A DNA stretch of 64,000 nt. Origin: Gymnopilus junonius. Its lineage: Eukaryota; Basidiomycota; Agaricomycetes; Agaricales; Galerinaceae. The notes beneath the pieces were generated by a model, which was given only the letters and a program-made list of their open reading frames with translations, had not been told where the DNA came from and did no database searches. The position numbers and the translations under genes were made by a program. The stretch covers positions 1-64,000 of the forward strand of contig JADNYJ010000158.1 of NCBI GenBank assembly GCA_015501075.1. The letters run 5' to 3'. This document shows, piece after piece, positions 1 to 10,937 of this stretch; the first letter of the stretch is position 1, and every line of letters begins with the position of its first letter.

Positions 1-32
1 AAGTTTAAAACTGATTGGAGGGAGTTCCTGTC

Positions 33-40
33 TATAAAAC
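33..40 (+). promoter_or_regulatory. TATA box of secreted gene 1
   Basis: TATAAAAC lies 61 bp upstream of the ATG at 101. The tandem copy has a matching TATAAAAG at a similar distance from its own ATG, which supports it as the core promoter. Confidence 0.5.
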
Positions 41-100
41 TATACTTCAGCGTCCCCTCCCTGCAACTCATCCTAATTCCAACTCCTTTACGAGGCAACG

Positions 101-1197
101 ATGTTCAACCCCACACTCACCTTTGTCTCGATTGCCTTTTTACTTCAGGGGATACTTGGTCACCCATTCGTTGAGGTTATTACAGGTCTCTCCGACCGGG
201 ATACCAAAGGTGAGAAACAGTGTTTCTGGAAATTCAACGATGATTCACTGAGATGCCGAGGTTCCTCTAGCTCTCAGTCCAGTCGAAGCGTATACGGAAG
301 AATTTATCGGATTTCATGGCGGGAACAGCGTAAGGCCCTAACTGCTATATTCAACTTGAATTTGGATTTTATCTGTTTTGTAGAATGATACGACTGTCTG
401 GGAGAATCAAGGGTCCATCTCTGGTCGCGGTAATGGGACAACCGCAATTTTAGGGGATGCCGTGATCGGTTTGGGGATATACGTGACTGATGATCCTCAA
501 GTGTAAGTCTTCCCCTCTGAGAGTTCCGGAGGCAAAGTTCATAAATTTTATTCCGCTGCGTTACTAGTGCTCTCACCTTCGCCAAGGAAAGCAGCCAGCT
601 GAACGATGGCTCGACACCAAAAGTGTGCGCTATTTACGCGAAGTCCTGCGAAAATTGGAGGGACGTTGTTAAAAAGGTATTGAATTCGCCCGACCTTCAA
701 AGTCCTGTCTCATAGCGATTCAAAGGTGTTCCTGCCAGAGAACGCAGGCCTCATCGGAGATTCCACTGATCCAGCAATGAAGGCGAAGTTTGACGATTCA
801 AGAACCAAGTACATCAACATAGTTCTCCCTGATGCTGACCCTTCGTCGACTGTCAGATTCGCCTTGGTAGACCAGAAGAGTGAGCAAAAAAATTAGCAAG
901 CCCTTAATTTTGGATAAATACACGTATTTCCACAGCGAAAAGCGGTCAATTGACTCTCCCTTTGTCGATTACACATCAGTTCAGCGCAAAGTGCTTCGAT
1001 TACGATGGCAAGACTTTGCCATCTGGCATACCTCACGGTTTCCCTGTAAGTCTTGTTTATTGATATAATTTTCAGTTTTGATGTCCTCACGTTTCTTCAT
1101 GGTTATCCAGACATTTTCCTACAACTCCCAAAGGATCAGATCAAATTGGAAGATTACTCCAGAAAATGAAGAAGCAGCAAAGAAGGTCACTTCGTGA
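101..1197 (+). CDS. Small secreted protein, tandem copy 1
   Basis: The ATG at 101 opens a hydrophobic signal peptide (MFNPTLTFVSIAFLLQGILG) followed by a mature region of unknown function. The gene can be read through about six exons with GT...AG introns. Recognisable blocks are IYVTDDPQ (about 460-500), VCAIYAKSCENWRD (about 625-665), FLPENAGLIGDSTDP (about 725-775), YINIVLPDAD (about 810-840), FSAKCFDYDGKTLPSG (about 980-1030) and the C-terminus WKITPENEEAAKK, with TGA at 1195-1197. All blocks recur in the same order in the neighbour at 2126, so this is a duplicated family. I do not recognise a domain. Secretion is inferred from the leader; the role is unknown. Confidence 0.75.
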
Positions 1198-2049
1198 TCT
1201 TGATTGAGTCGGAAGGTGTACCTTCCAAATGTTCCAAATATGAATACATAGGGTTTTCGCGTTGTAAACCACCTTTTCCAAATGCCAAGGCTTTGTATAA
1301 CCTGCTTATTAAATATCTTATACAGAAATGATTTTAGTCCATAAGAAGTCCATCCTTGCCGCCCGCCAAAAACTTGTTGGCTGACGAATAAGAGTCTTGA
1401 AAAACACCGACCTTTCTCCCAGAAAATATGGGGGTTGCTCAGGCTTCACCGACTGTGAGGTACTTCCAATTTGTTAAGCGTGAACAACTCACCACTCACT
1501 ATGTATGGCACTATGCACGCCAGTTGACTTGATCCTCGATACATTTGCATTGCAATATTTTGCTCCGACACTTTTGACGTGTTCGGAAAAGCTTGATCGT
1601 TAGTGGCCTCCGCTCAAGTTCACAGTATGCATCCGCCCAGAGTGCCCTGTCTAGCCGCTGTTGAGCGCAGCGTTCAAAAGTCTATCTTCAGCGTAGTCTC
1701 TCGTAGACAGACGTCGATATATCTGAGTGTACACTAGGGTGTCCGATATATGACTCAGCGGAGTATATCAGACGCCACCCGCAGTGCCAACCTGACATTT
1801 GTCAAATTTGAAATAATTTGATTCCTAGACGGGACCAGTTTTGCATCCATATCGGGTAATCTGGGTGTGGCGCAGTGACTGGTAACGGGATCCAAGACTA
1901 TTAAGGTGCTGTCCTTTACTTCATTCATACCAAGAGGGCAAGATCTTACTACACGGATAATTTGGGACTACTATATTTTTTTTGAAGCCACAGCCCGTCA
2001 GCTAGCTCTAGACAATTTAGTTGATGGGTCTAAAGGCAGGCGCCCGAGA

Positions 2050-2057
2050 TATAAAAG
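2050..2057 (+). promoter_or_regulatory. TATA box of secreted gene 2
   Basis: A consensus TATAAAAG lies 69 bp upstream of the ATG at 2126, in the same place as in the sister copy. Confidence 0.55.
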
Positions 2058-2125
2058 CCCTGCTCTACCATCCGTTTCATGCAGCATTTCTCTGCTACAG
2101 TTTCTCTTCAATATAATTATTAACG

Positions 2126-3264
2126 ATGTTCAAGCTCACTCTCGTCTTTGTCTCGATTGCCCTTACACTCCAAAGTGTAGCTTGCCGCCCATCTGTCGAA
2201 GCTCCTACAGGTCCCGTCGGAGAAACCGAAGGTGAGAAACGGAGATACTTAGGGTCATTTAACGTAGGCTTTCTGAGATGCCCAAGGTTCTCTAGCTTCG
2301 GGTGGCTTGGGATTCAAGGAAGATAAGGCAGAATTCGTCGGATTTCACGGCAGAAGCAGCGTAAGGCCCTAAGCTGTCATATTCAGCTTGAATTTTAACA
2401 AGTCGGTGTAACTTGCAGCATACTGCCTCGTTTTGGGAGAATCAAGGAGCACTGACTTACGATGCGTCTTTTCCAATTCCCGGGGGCTATGCTGTGCTCG
2501 GATATACATTGTACATCACTGATGATCCTCAAATATAAGTTCCGACTTCTGTACCTTCCAGAGGCAAGGTCCTTGATCTTTGTTTCTCCCGCTTTAGTGC
2601 TCTTACCTTCGCAGACGAGAGCGCCCAGGCGAACAATGGCATGAAGCCAAAGGTGTGCGCTACCTATGCGCAGTCGGGCAAAGATTGGAGGAACGATATC
2701 AACAAGGTGCCGGATTCAGATTCAGCGAGCTTCAAATCAAATCTCCGGTTGATAGCTTGATAACCCTAATAATTCAGGTCTTCTTCCCAGAGAACCCAGG
2801 TCTTATCGGGGACCCCTCTGACTCTGCAGCACATACAAAGCTTGAGGATGCCAGGACCGAGTATATCAACATAGTTCGCCCTGATGCCGAAGATCCGTCT
2901 ACTGTCAGATTCGCCTTGTCAGACCAGAAAGGTGAGGAATGACTGCAACGACAGTCTCCATATTCCGGATTCTCACTTGAAATACGTGCATCTATTTAGC
3001 GAAAAGTGGTCTAATGGGTCTTCCCTTCCAAATGATGCAGATGTTCAGCGCCAAATGCTTCACGTACGATGGCAAAACTTTACCTGCTGGCGTACATGGG
3101 GGTTTTACGGTATGTAGAAGATTGTCAGTAATTTTGGTTCTGGCGATGCTCACAATTGTTGCATGGGTATGCAGACATTTTCCTACAACTCCCAAAGGAT
3201 CAGATCAGAATGGAAGATTACTCCAGAGAACGAAGACGCAGCAAAGGAGGCTACTACTTCTTGA
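2126..3264 (+). CDS. Small secreted protein, tandem copy 2, damaged splice donor
   Basis: This is a paralogue of the gene at 101-1197. It has a signal peptide (MFKLTLVFVSIALTLQSVAC) and the same blocks: YITDDPQ, VCATYAQSGKDW, FFPENPGLIGDPSDS, YINIVRPDAED, FSAKCFTYDGKTLPAG, WKITPENEDAAKE. The stop is TGA at 3262-3264. Five introns follow GT...AG rules. At the second intron, however, the donor that reads GTGTAAGT in copy 1 is ATATAAGT here (about 2532-2539). Without splicing the frame meets TAA at once after the DDPQI residues. The gene may therefore be dead, may use a weak nearby donor, or may splice an AT-AG intron. The rest of the reading frame is intact, so any loss is recent. Confidence 0.6.
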
Positions 3265-4755
3265 ATGAATAGGTAAACTCACATTACAAGCGTCCGACAA
3301 TTGGGCACTGTTTGGAGTTGTAACCGCCTGCGCCGGAAGCAGAGGCGCCTTGTTCAGTCAGTCTTTTTTTTTATGCAATATGTTGAAACGAGTTCAGTCT
3401 GAAAATGCTATCCTTTTAGTCTGCGAAAATATGATACACGTACGTTGCGTAGTCAACCGAGGGTTTCTTTGATACGTAACATCTCAACCCGAGCATCCAG
3501 GTCGACTTCGACAGGTAAGGCGCAGCACCCGAGATACCAATGATATATGGAGGATTCCGTTGACGTTATGACCGGTCTTCAAGAGTAGAGGCTGAACCAG
3601 GACATACGCCCCTGGTTTCTGCTGGAGTCTTGCTACTTCACCAAGACTGTGGTTTGTTTGTTCGAGGGAAGCGGAAGGCCGAAACGGTCCCTGAAAGGGG
3701 CATATGAGCAGGAATTTCTCAGCCAGTTGTAGGTAACAGTCGCCACGACATATAGGCTGCATCACGCCAATGGGTCCAGAAAATGAGCATCTCTCTGGGA
3801 AAGATGAGAAGTTTTACGCTTAAGCTCATCATATCAAGCCTCAAAGCCGCAAAAGAGGCAGCAATAACGCGAGAAGCTGGACAGAGTAGATGACTAGGAG
3901 AAACTTGAAGTCACCCTGCAAAATTTGAGTATATGATATACCATATTTCTGGCCATTCCAGGTTTCCTAGTACTACAGACGCTCGCAGATTGATGAGGCT
4001 GGCACCGAATGTAAAAGCGCAGTAGAAGGATAGCCAGACTCGGTCGTGTCATAGTGGAAGGGATGACCAGAGAGTGGAAGGGACGAACAGAGGATGGGAC
4101 GGTCAAGAAACGCATGATGGCTGTGCAAGCCTCTTTTGATCCTGACTCTCAAGCAAGTATATGGCGTATTGACGGCGTATCAAGGCGGATATCGGCCTAA
4201 CCAAAGTGCGTTTATATGTTCTCCACATTGTTCTTGCCGAAATAACACATTCTTCCAGTAAACTATGATGGCCATGGAACGCGTTCGGTATATTTCGACA
4301 TTGCAGACAAATGCCAGCACTCTGGCATTCTAAACCGTGACCAGTTACCGCAGAGCTTGCAAGGATGCCATGTCAACAAAGGAGAGCCTTGAAGCTTGAA
4401 GCTTTATGGCCAACTTTTCTTTACTCGTAGGCAGAGAAAGTGGAGTCGCAGGTCGACATTTTACCAAGGTATGTCAGCATTGTTTTACCTTTCGCTCTTG
4501 ATAAAATGACTTGAAATTAAGCATTTACTTCTAACTGCAGGATTTCCAACAGCAATGGAATATCATGACAAGACTCTTCAAAAATATTTAAATAACACGA
4601 AACTGGGATGAAGACTATTTACGTGTCCAAGTCTTTCACAGGTCCAGTGATCTTCGGTGAACCCTGAACACTTCTTATCGGACTTACATCTTTCAACGTG
4701 GGTTCCCTCAAACACGTAGCCTTCTGCCCCCTCAGACCAGTACGAGTTTCGAGCA
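3265..4755. other. Intergenic, no gene recognised
   Basis: There are only short unrelated open frames on both strands, none with a recognisable domain, consistent intron pattern or paralogue in the window. Confidence 0.5.
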
Positions 4756-6793
4756 ATGTCCTCTTCTATACCTCCCCATCCCCAAAATGTGAAGAACTCG
4801 GGGCAAGAAGATCTAAAAGATCTGGTACCTTTAAGTGAGCCAAATTGATTCCAGTTGATAATTAAATTCTAATAGACTCATTTCGTCGACTTTGTGCGGA
4901 TTTCGGTAAGTCAAGTTACTATTCGAACTATAGGAAGTATTAGAGGTATATCTCCGTTCAGGTATGCCTCAAACGGAGGTGATAGTTTCGAATCAGTCCC
5001 ACCGTTATAGCTTTCTGGTGCGACGACTTCCATCCGATCCAATGGTCAGTGACAGTCCTTTGGTTTGTACTATTTCACTGACTTGCTTCGTATACTTTTG
5101 AAGAATCCCGTTTTTGATACTCTGATCCCTGCCTGCAAAAAAAAAAGAAGTCCATCTCAGCCCAGCAGAAAGAACATCTACACACTTAATTGACGGATGC
5201 AAAAAAGACATTGCCCAGCTTACCCATCAAATCAAAGAGGATCGCGAGCAGATCCTTCAGGCATGCTGTAGAGTGGCAGAACGCCTGACTCAAATCACTC
5301 GATCACTAATGTCGTCTATCCGTTCTCTCTCAGCGGAGATCCTGGGGAACATCTTCGAGATGTGCATAATAGGCGATCGGGAAAACACCATGAATAGCGG
5401 CAGGGCCCCTCTCCTTCTATGTCAGATTTGTCACGCATGGCGAAACATAGCTATCAACAAGCCATCGCTATGGACTTCATCGACAATCGACTTGCGCCCC
5501 CGTCGCCTGAACTCGGTTCTGAATTACACGAATTTTGCGCATATTATCATGCAGCGCATCCAAAAAAAGTCCCTAGCCCTTCGATTTGCTGTTGCTGGAG
5601 TTCAGGTCAAATATCCATCCACAGCATCCCTATCTTCTCAACTTGAGATTTCTACACATATGGCACTGTTTTTTTGATGCATTTTCCCCTTTGTTTTCTA
5701 GATCAAAGACACTCAGCCTTCTGGTGGACAGGGATTGGCATGCCGTACTGCAGCAATTGGAGGGTAAAAGAGTCACTTTCCCGAACCTTGAATCCCTCTC
5801 ACTCAACATAAAAAATTCCGGATCCGAACAAATTGGCTCTGTATCCCAATTCTCAGCAAATTTCGTTTGACTATCAGTAATCCATCAGATCTCAAGACCA
5901 CCATAGTACGATACTCCCAGCTTTCTGAGTTCGGCTTTCGACTCTCTACGAAACACTCAAATGACATCGCTTCCACTCTTCCTCTGCTACAAGAATTTCT
6001 TTCACACTGCATAAATTTGCAATCCATCTCACTCAACTGGGCAATTAGTGCTAAGTGGAAAGACGTACCTAATATTGAAGTCTCTGAAACGCCAGTTGTA
6101 CTCGAATCTGTGGAGAGGCTGTCTGTCACTGCTAACGTAGTGGGAAATCTGGACGTCATCCTACAAGATTTCATATTTCCAAATCTTACCCATTTCCGTT
6201 TTGAGGTCCATCGCTATCTCTGCGAAGTGCTATATACAGGCTCGCAGCCATTAACGCTATACAGCGGATACATCACTATGCCAGTTCTCAGCCAGATATC
6301 CTCGTCTCTTACCCACCTCACGTTGTTGCGTGTCAGCATTGCAGATTACAACTTTCTTCCTACTTTCAGGTCGTTCCCGTCACTGACTTACCTTAAAATC
6401 CTGAACCTACGATTCCTTGATCCAAGATGACATGGAATTAAATCCGTCGAGAACGTCTCGCAGCTCATCCGGCTTTTAATAGACACGTCACTGCACTACC
6501 CAGAAAATCTATTACTTCCTCGACTTACACACCTGCATCTCTATCACCCCAGAACACCGTCGAAATCAGGTACCTTGATCGAAACATACGCAAAAGTTGT
6601 CAAGACCCGAAGTGAGCTGAATCAGGCAAAGATGGGCAACGCAATGCCTAGCTCTGGTGTGTTTTTCACGCTGGGCCTGTCATTCTCTGAAAGGCATTGC
6701 ACCCTACCGGAAATTTCGATGATCCTTGGCGCAATTGGTGCACAAAAGTTGCTCTCCGACGTCTACCATGAAATGTTGAATACCTTCGACTGA
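4756..6793 (+). pseudogene. F-box-like protein, frameshifted
   Basis: A mushroom-type F-box protein begins near the ATG at 4756 (MSSSIPPHPQN). It has a coiled segment (CKKDIAQLTHQIKEDREQI, about 5180-5250) and then the F-box-like stretch IRSLSAEILGNIFEMCI with ICHAWRNIAINKPSLW (about 5315-5475). Downstream are leucine-rich blocks such as FPNLESLSLNI and FPNLTHFRFEV. The frame breaks: coding shifts from frame 2 to frame 3 near 5600-5650, returns to frame 2 near 5830-5870, and meets an in-frame TGA at 6428. Recognisable coding continues beyond (LLLPRLTHLHLYHPRTPS) to TGA at 6791-6793. Such genes would act as SCF ubiquitin-ligase adaptors; this copy cannot make the full protein as sequenced. Confidence 0.75.
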
Positions 6794-7260
6794 GCTGATG
6801 CAGGAGAGGCGCGGATGTGGTTGTGCGAATCTGATCGACCTAATACTGGTCCTCGATGAATTTGTGAACAGATGATGGCAGATCCATCATAAAAAACCAG
6901 ATGTAAACTAAGGACATCTGTAGAACGTAAATAACAACAATGTCTAGAACGTATAAATAAGTTCTCGTTCGTAAGTAGGAATTATCGTCCATCAAATTGT
7001 CCGTAAAATTGTCCGAAAGTCGTAAACGAGTGAGTAATTGTCCAAAAGTCCATGGAGCGTAATGTCAAAGTCCATCGTGATAGTTCATGGTAGGTCATGC
7101 TGGAGGAAGGGATTGTAGTAAGGAAAGAGAAAAGTCCATAACGTGAATATGATACAAAGATAAAAACCTGTGAATATCGATAGTTAGAAGCAGGCCCGAA
7201 AGAATGCAAGACGCGGTATTCACGTTCAATAGCGATGAGAGTGGAAAGATTAACAAGGCG
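6794..7260. other. Intergenic, no gene recognised
   Basis: I see no supported gene. Several ATAAATAA/GTAAATAA-like AT runs (about 6900-6965) may be transcript-end signals of the F-box relic. Confidence 0.4.
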
Positions 7261-7584
7261 TCATTTACGGGTGCATGGGGCGGCGTCGCCGGAGACGACC
7301 AAGCCGTGGGGATATGGGCGACGGCGACGGCGCTGGTTCACGCTTTTCAGGTGGTTCAACAAGCTCCCTAGCTCCGACTGCGACTCTGCAATTCCTGAAT
7401 CGAAGGAACGCGGGTCTACAACACCGCTTGCCTCTTTTGACTCGCGCACAGGAGCTGCAGCTGCAGGGTGCCCGACCACTACGAATTTGCTTGCATGTGG
7501 TGCCAAAGGGTGTGGTGAGGCGAGTACGAATAGGAATATCGAGAAAATGAATGTCAGGAAGAGATTGAATTGAACGGTTCTCAT
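7261..7584 (-). CDS. Small secreted protein, 107 aa
   Basis: This single-exon frame starts at ATG 7584 with a strong signal peptide (MRTVQFNLFLTFIFSIFLFV, cleavage likely after LAS). A proline/alanine-rich mature part follows, with a VVVGHPAAAAPV stretch and an arginine run (QRRRRRPYPHG) near the C-terminus. There are no cysteines apart from one near the end, so it is not a classic cysteine-rich effector. The opposite strand is also open over this GC-rich stretch, but only the minus frame has a leader. No family is recognised. It could be a short secreted peptide precursor, because RRRRR resembles a dibasic processing site (inference). Confidence 0.45.
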   Translation of the reverse strand: MRTVQFNLFLTFIFSIFLFVLASPHPLAPHASKFVVVGHPAAAAPVRESKEASGVVDPRSFDSGIAESQSELGSLLNHLKSVNQRRRRRPYPHGLVVSGDAAPCTRK

Positions 7585-8282
7585 TTTGAGTAAAGTCTAG
7601 TCCGTTGAATATGGGATGAGTATGATGAGAGAAGGACAGAGACTAAACATACCTGAGAGTCTATAAGATGGATGAAGTTAAAGGGAAAGAAGAAGGGGCA
7701 GCAGGCTTGTGCTCTCCGCCGTCGGAGAATCTTTCCTACGTTGGAGTGCGTAGCAGTGCCTCAGTGGCTCAAAGGGTCGAAAATTTCGTTACAGCCTCCA
7801 AAAATATTTTCAACTGTGCGATAGTTTTCTATTTATACCGTTTGCACAGTCACGAGCTCGAGGCTACACCATGGCCGCAGCAGTTAGCCACCTGGCAAAA
7901 CGCATTCAAAAGTGAAACGAAGCGGCCGATATATATCATGAGAATGCGCAAAAGGACAACAAAAGTCTGGTTAAGCTTGGGTCAGCGGTGAGGGGCTTGT
8001 CACCAAAGAAAAAGTCAACTAACCAAAATAGTTTAAGAGTGAAGCTGGCAGCCAGTGGACCGTCTACGTGTCGTCCCTCTAGATAGACCTGTCGTTACAA
8101 TTAAAGCAGTCGAAAGCGATATTCTGATACAAGCCTTAGCCACTGACCGCCATCGAAAGTGACAATGACGGAACGTGACAAACGCGCCGCGGCTACAGCG
8201 GCCCGTCGGCTGTGACATCGACTTCGGGATCGTGACTTTGTGCTTGCAGCTGTACCACCACGCGCTCCCTATTCCCTTCTTT
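7585..8282. other. Intergenic between divergent genes
   Basis: This stretch holds the upstream regions of the secreted gene (minus) and the TBC gene (plus). No gene or clear TATA element is supported. Confidence 0.4.
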
Positions 8283-10718
8283 ATGTCTCTCGATGAGAAA
8301 AGCAACATTAAACACAGAGGAGAGGTCTTGGACTGGGAAGAGTTACGCATAAAGAGCCTGAAAAAAGGTGGATTTGGAGAGGAAAGAGTGGAAGTATGGT
8401 ATGTCGGATGAAACGCTCATATTCATGACGACTTTCTCATTCCAATCCCCAATATTATAGGCCCAGACTTCTAAATGTGAAGAAGGAAAAGTTTTCCCCT
8501 ATTTTGGACGAGAAGCTCTCGCTGGACGAAGAAACATCTCACAAAGATGAACGGCAGATCGGACTGGACACCGACCGCAGCTTCGTTCTCTATCCAGTGG
8601 GTGGGACCCGCCTATATTCTTCTGGCTCAACCTAGCATCTAATTATTGTGATAGAACCAAAGATAGATAGGGAATCCATGCAGGCTGACCTAAACAGACT
8701 CCTTGTATCACTATTTCGAAAGCGACCCCGGCTGAGCTACTTCCAAGTATGTTGATACCTTGCTAGTGCCTGCTTTCACGCTTCAACAGCTTCTCCAGGG
8801 ATACCATGACATTGTAACGTTTTGTTCTTGACTCTTCCACTGGAGCTGCAGCTTGTGTGCGTGGAGAAGCTCAGCTTGCACCGTTTAAGGGACTCCATGG
8901 GTTCAGGTTTGGAACCTGTACTCGGATTACTGAGGTACCCTCTTTCGGACTACAGCGATTATGAAGGTTCAATGTTCTCTACAGAATAACAAAAAATCTC
9001 CTCCGCCTGGCGGATCCAGAATTCGCAGAAGTGCTCGAAAGGTACGCTACAAGCGCAAATTACTCGCCCAGCCCCTCTCGGGGACTAATTGACATCAAAG
9101 CAATTCTCCGCTACCATTCTACGCGTTATCAAACCTGTTAACGCTGTTTTCGCATGATATACCAACCTTACCTCTAATCCAGCATGTATTCGACTTCCTA
9201 CTTTGTCGACCACCAATAGCCGCAGTCTACTTGGCTGCTGCTGTACGTACCTTCTGGCAGTCGCTTCTGATTTCCTCTGACCTCGTGATTATAGATAATT
9301 CTATCTCGTAAAAAGGAGGTTCTACGTCTAGAAGAAGAGGACGAAGATGGGATGGTGCATTCCCTTCTCAGCAGCTTCCCGAACCTTGTGGACGATATTC
9401 AAGATTTGGAGCAAGGGGATAACATATCTTCCTTTACGAAATCAGAAAATTTCCTTGAAGACGACGATAACACTTTCTTCATAGACGAGCGAGATACCAA
9501 ACCTATAGAGCTCGTTTCATCAACTATCAGCCCCTTGGAGCCAATATATAAGCCAGATCCAGACTCTGTGGACGAGGCATTGGCAGGAGATCGCCACACC
9601 ATAAGCGACCCTGCACAGCGGCCTGATATTCTCAGAGAATCATCTCTTTCACCACCAACTGAGACCGACAATCGCGAAGAAATATCGGAAAAGGTCGAGA
9701 CCGATGGAAATTCTCTTCCAGAGGCACCTCACCCTGCTGATATGTCGGCATCGTTATCACCCACCCGAGACGTACAACTACCGAGTTCCAGCGGCGTTCT
9801 GGATGGTCCGTCTCGATCCTTATCATCATTGTCTGCAGAAAATTCTCAGGAAATGGATAATAGAGCAACAGTTTCAGGTTCTATAATCAACGATGCCGTG
9901 AAGACTGAGGAACAAGAGCCAGCCAGATTCTCTCCCACCAGAACCAACCTCAGCTGCGCATTCTCAAATTGTGACCGATCATGATCATGAAGACCCTTCA
10001 CAAACAGAACGCGCCACTGTCCCCTCTGTCAAGCTCTTCCTAACGGACCTCCTCAGACATGCTGACGAGCTGTACAAGGAATTCCCCCTTCCCATCCAGG
10101 GCTGTCACTCTCTTCCATCATGGGCCGCAAAGCGTAGTGTTCACCTGGTCCGAGTCGCCTGCGGGTTACCTTCTGATAACATGGCGGAGGCGATGGTTGC
10201 TCGGCCTGAGCTGGTGGTGTATCCTTTCGTTGAGGAGGCAGAGAAAGCGGAAAGAGAGGCTTATCTTCTTCCGAAGAAGAACAAGGTGAGAAGGGCAAAA
10301 CAAAGAGAAGAGCAACTTTAGGAACAGACGGCCATGGAAGCGACGAGAATCCAAATCCAAATCTGCGCCAGGCAAAACGTACCGCAAGCGGAGAAGACTC
10401 AAAAAATCTTTACCTTTCGGTCACATGGAGAACAAGACGATATTGGCGGGTACGGTGCTCGTTCTCGGAGTGGCGATGGCTGTATATGGTATTAAGACGA
10501 GGAGTACGAGTCATAGCGGCGGTGGGGTGCCTTTCTTTGGTTATGAAGGCCGAACTGCTGCTACTGCTGCCGCCGCCGCCGGCGGTAGTTCTGGTAGTGG
10601 TAGTGGTGCGAAGGAGCTGAAGAAGTTGGGAGGCTGGATAGGAGGTACGCTTGTGGGGATGAGCGAGAAGATTATAAATGGGTTAACACCATCCTCGGGG
10701 GCGGGTCATCCTTCCTGA
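8283..10718 (+). pseudogene. TBC-domain Rab GAP (Gyp8/TBC1D20-like), frame breaks
   Basis: The ATG is at 8283 (MSLDEKSNIKHRGEVLDWEE). TBC signatures are visible in order: GLDTDRSFVLYPV, which carries the arginine finger of the IxxDxxR motif (about 8560-8600); LSYFQGYHDI with the glutamine finger (about 8735-8815); SLHRLRDSMGSGLEPVLGLL; SPLPFYALSNLLTLFSHDIP; and ILSRKKEVL. A long acidic disordered tail follows, and a C-terminal membrane helix (ILAGTVLVLGVAMAVYGI, about 10440-10495), matching the ER-anchored layout of Gyp8/TBC1D20. Conserved coding changes frame at about 8819, near 9950, within 10100-10170 (GPQSVVFTWSESP lies in a different frame from its flanks) and near 10290-10320. Some breaks could be hidden with tiny introns, for example a 38-bp GT...AG at 8816, but that would delete conserved TBC residues. 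A decaying gene is the simplest reading. Confidence 0.65.
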
Positions 10719-10937
10719 TTGGCTTGAGATTGTGTCGTTTTCCGAGTCGAGTGTTGTTTTTTTGCCTCTTGAATCTCGGACGTCTACATTGTGTGGGATA
10801 ATCCGTTCCTTATTGTATGTAGAGTATCTCATGATATGTACAGATCGATTAATCAACTATCCTTATGCAGTCAGTATACCCAATTTTGAAACCCTTCATT
10901 ATTCTTGTTGATTCCTGATACAGATAGCAGCCACGGG

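Noticed and set aside
3484..4115. Two minus-strand open frames of 93 and 73 codons
   Set aside because: They show no domain, leader, paralogue or intron joining them; treated as chance frames.
7235..7573. Plus-strand 112-codon frame
   Set aside because: It is antisense to the small secreted protein; only the minus frame has a signal peptide and a sensible start.
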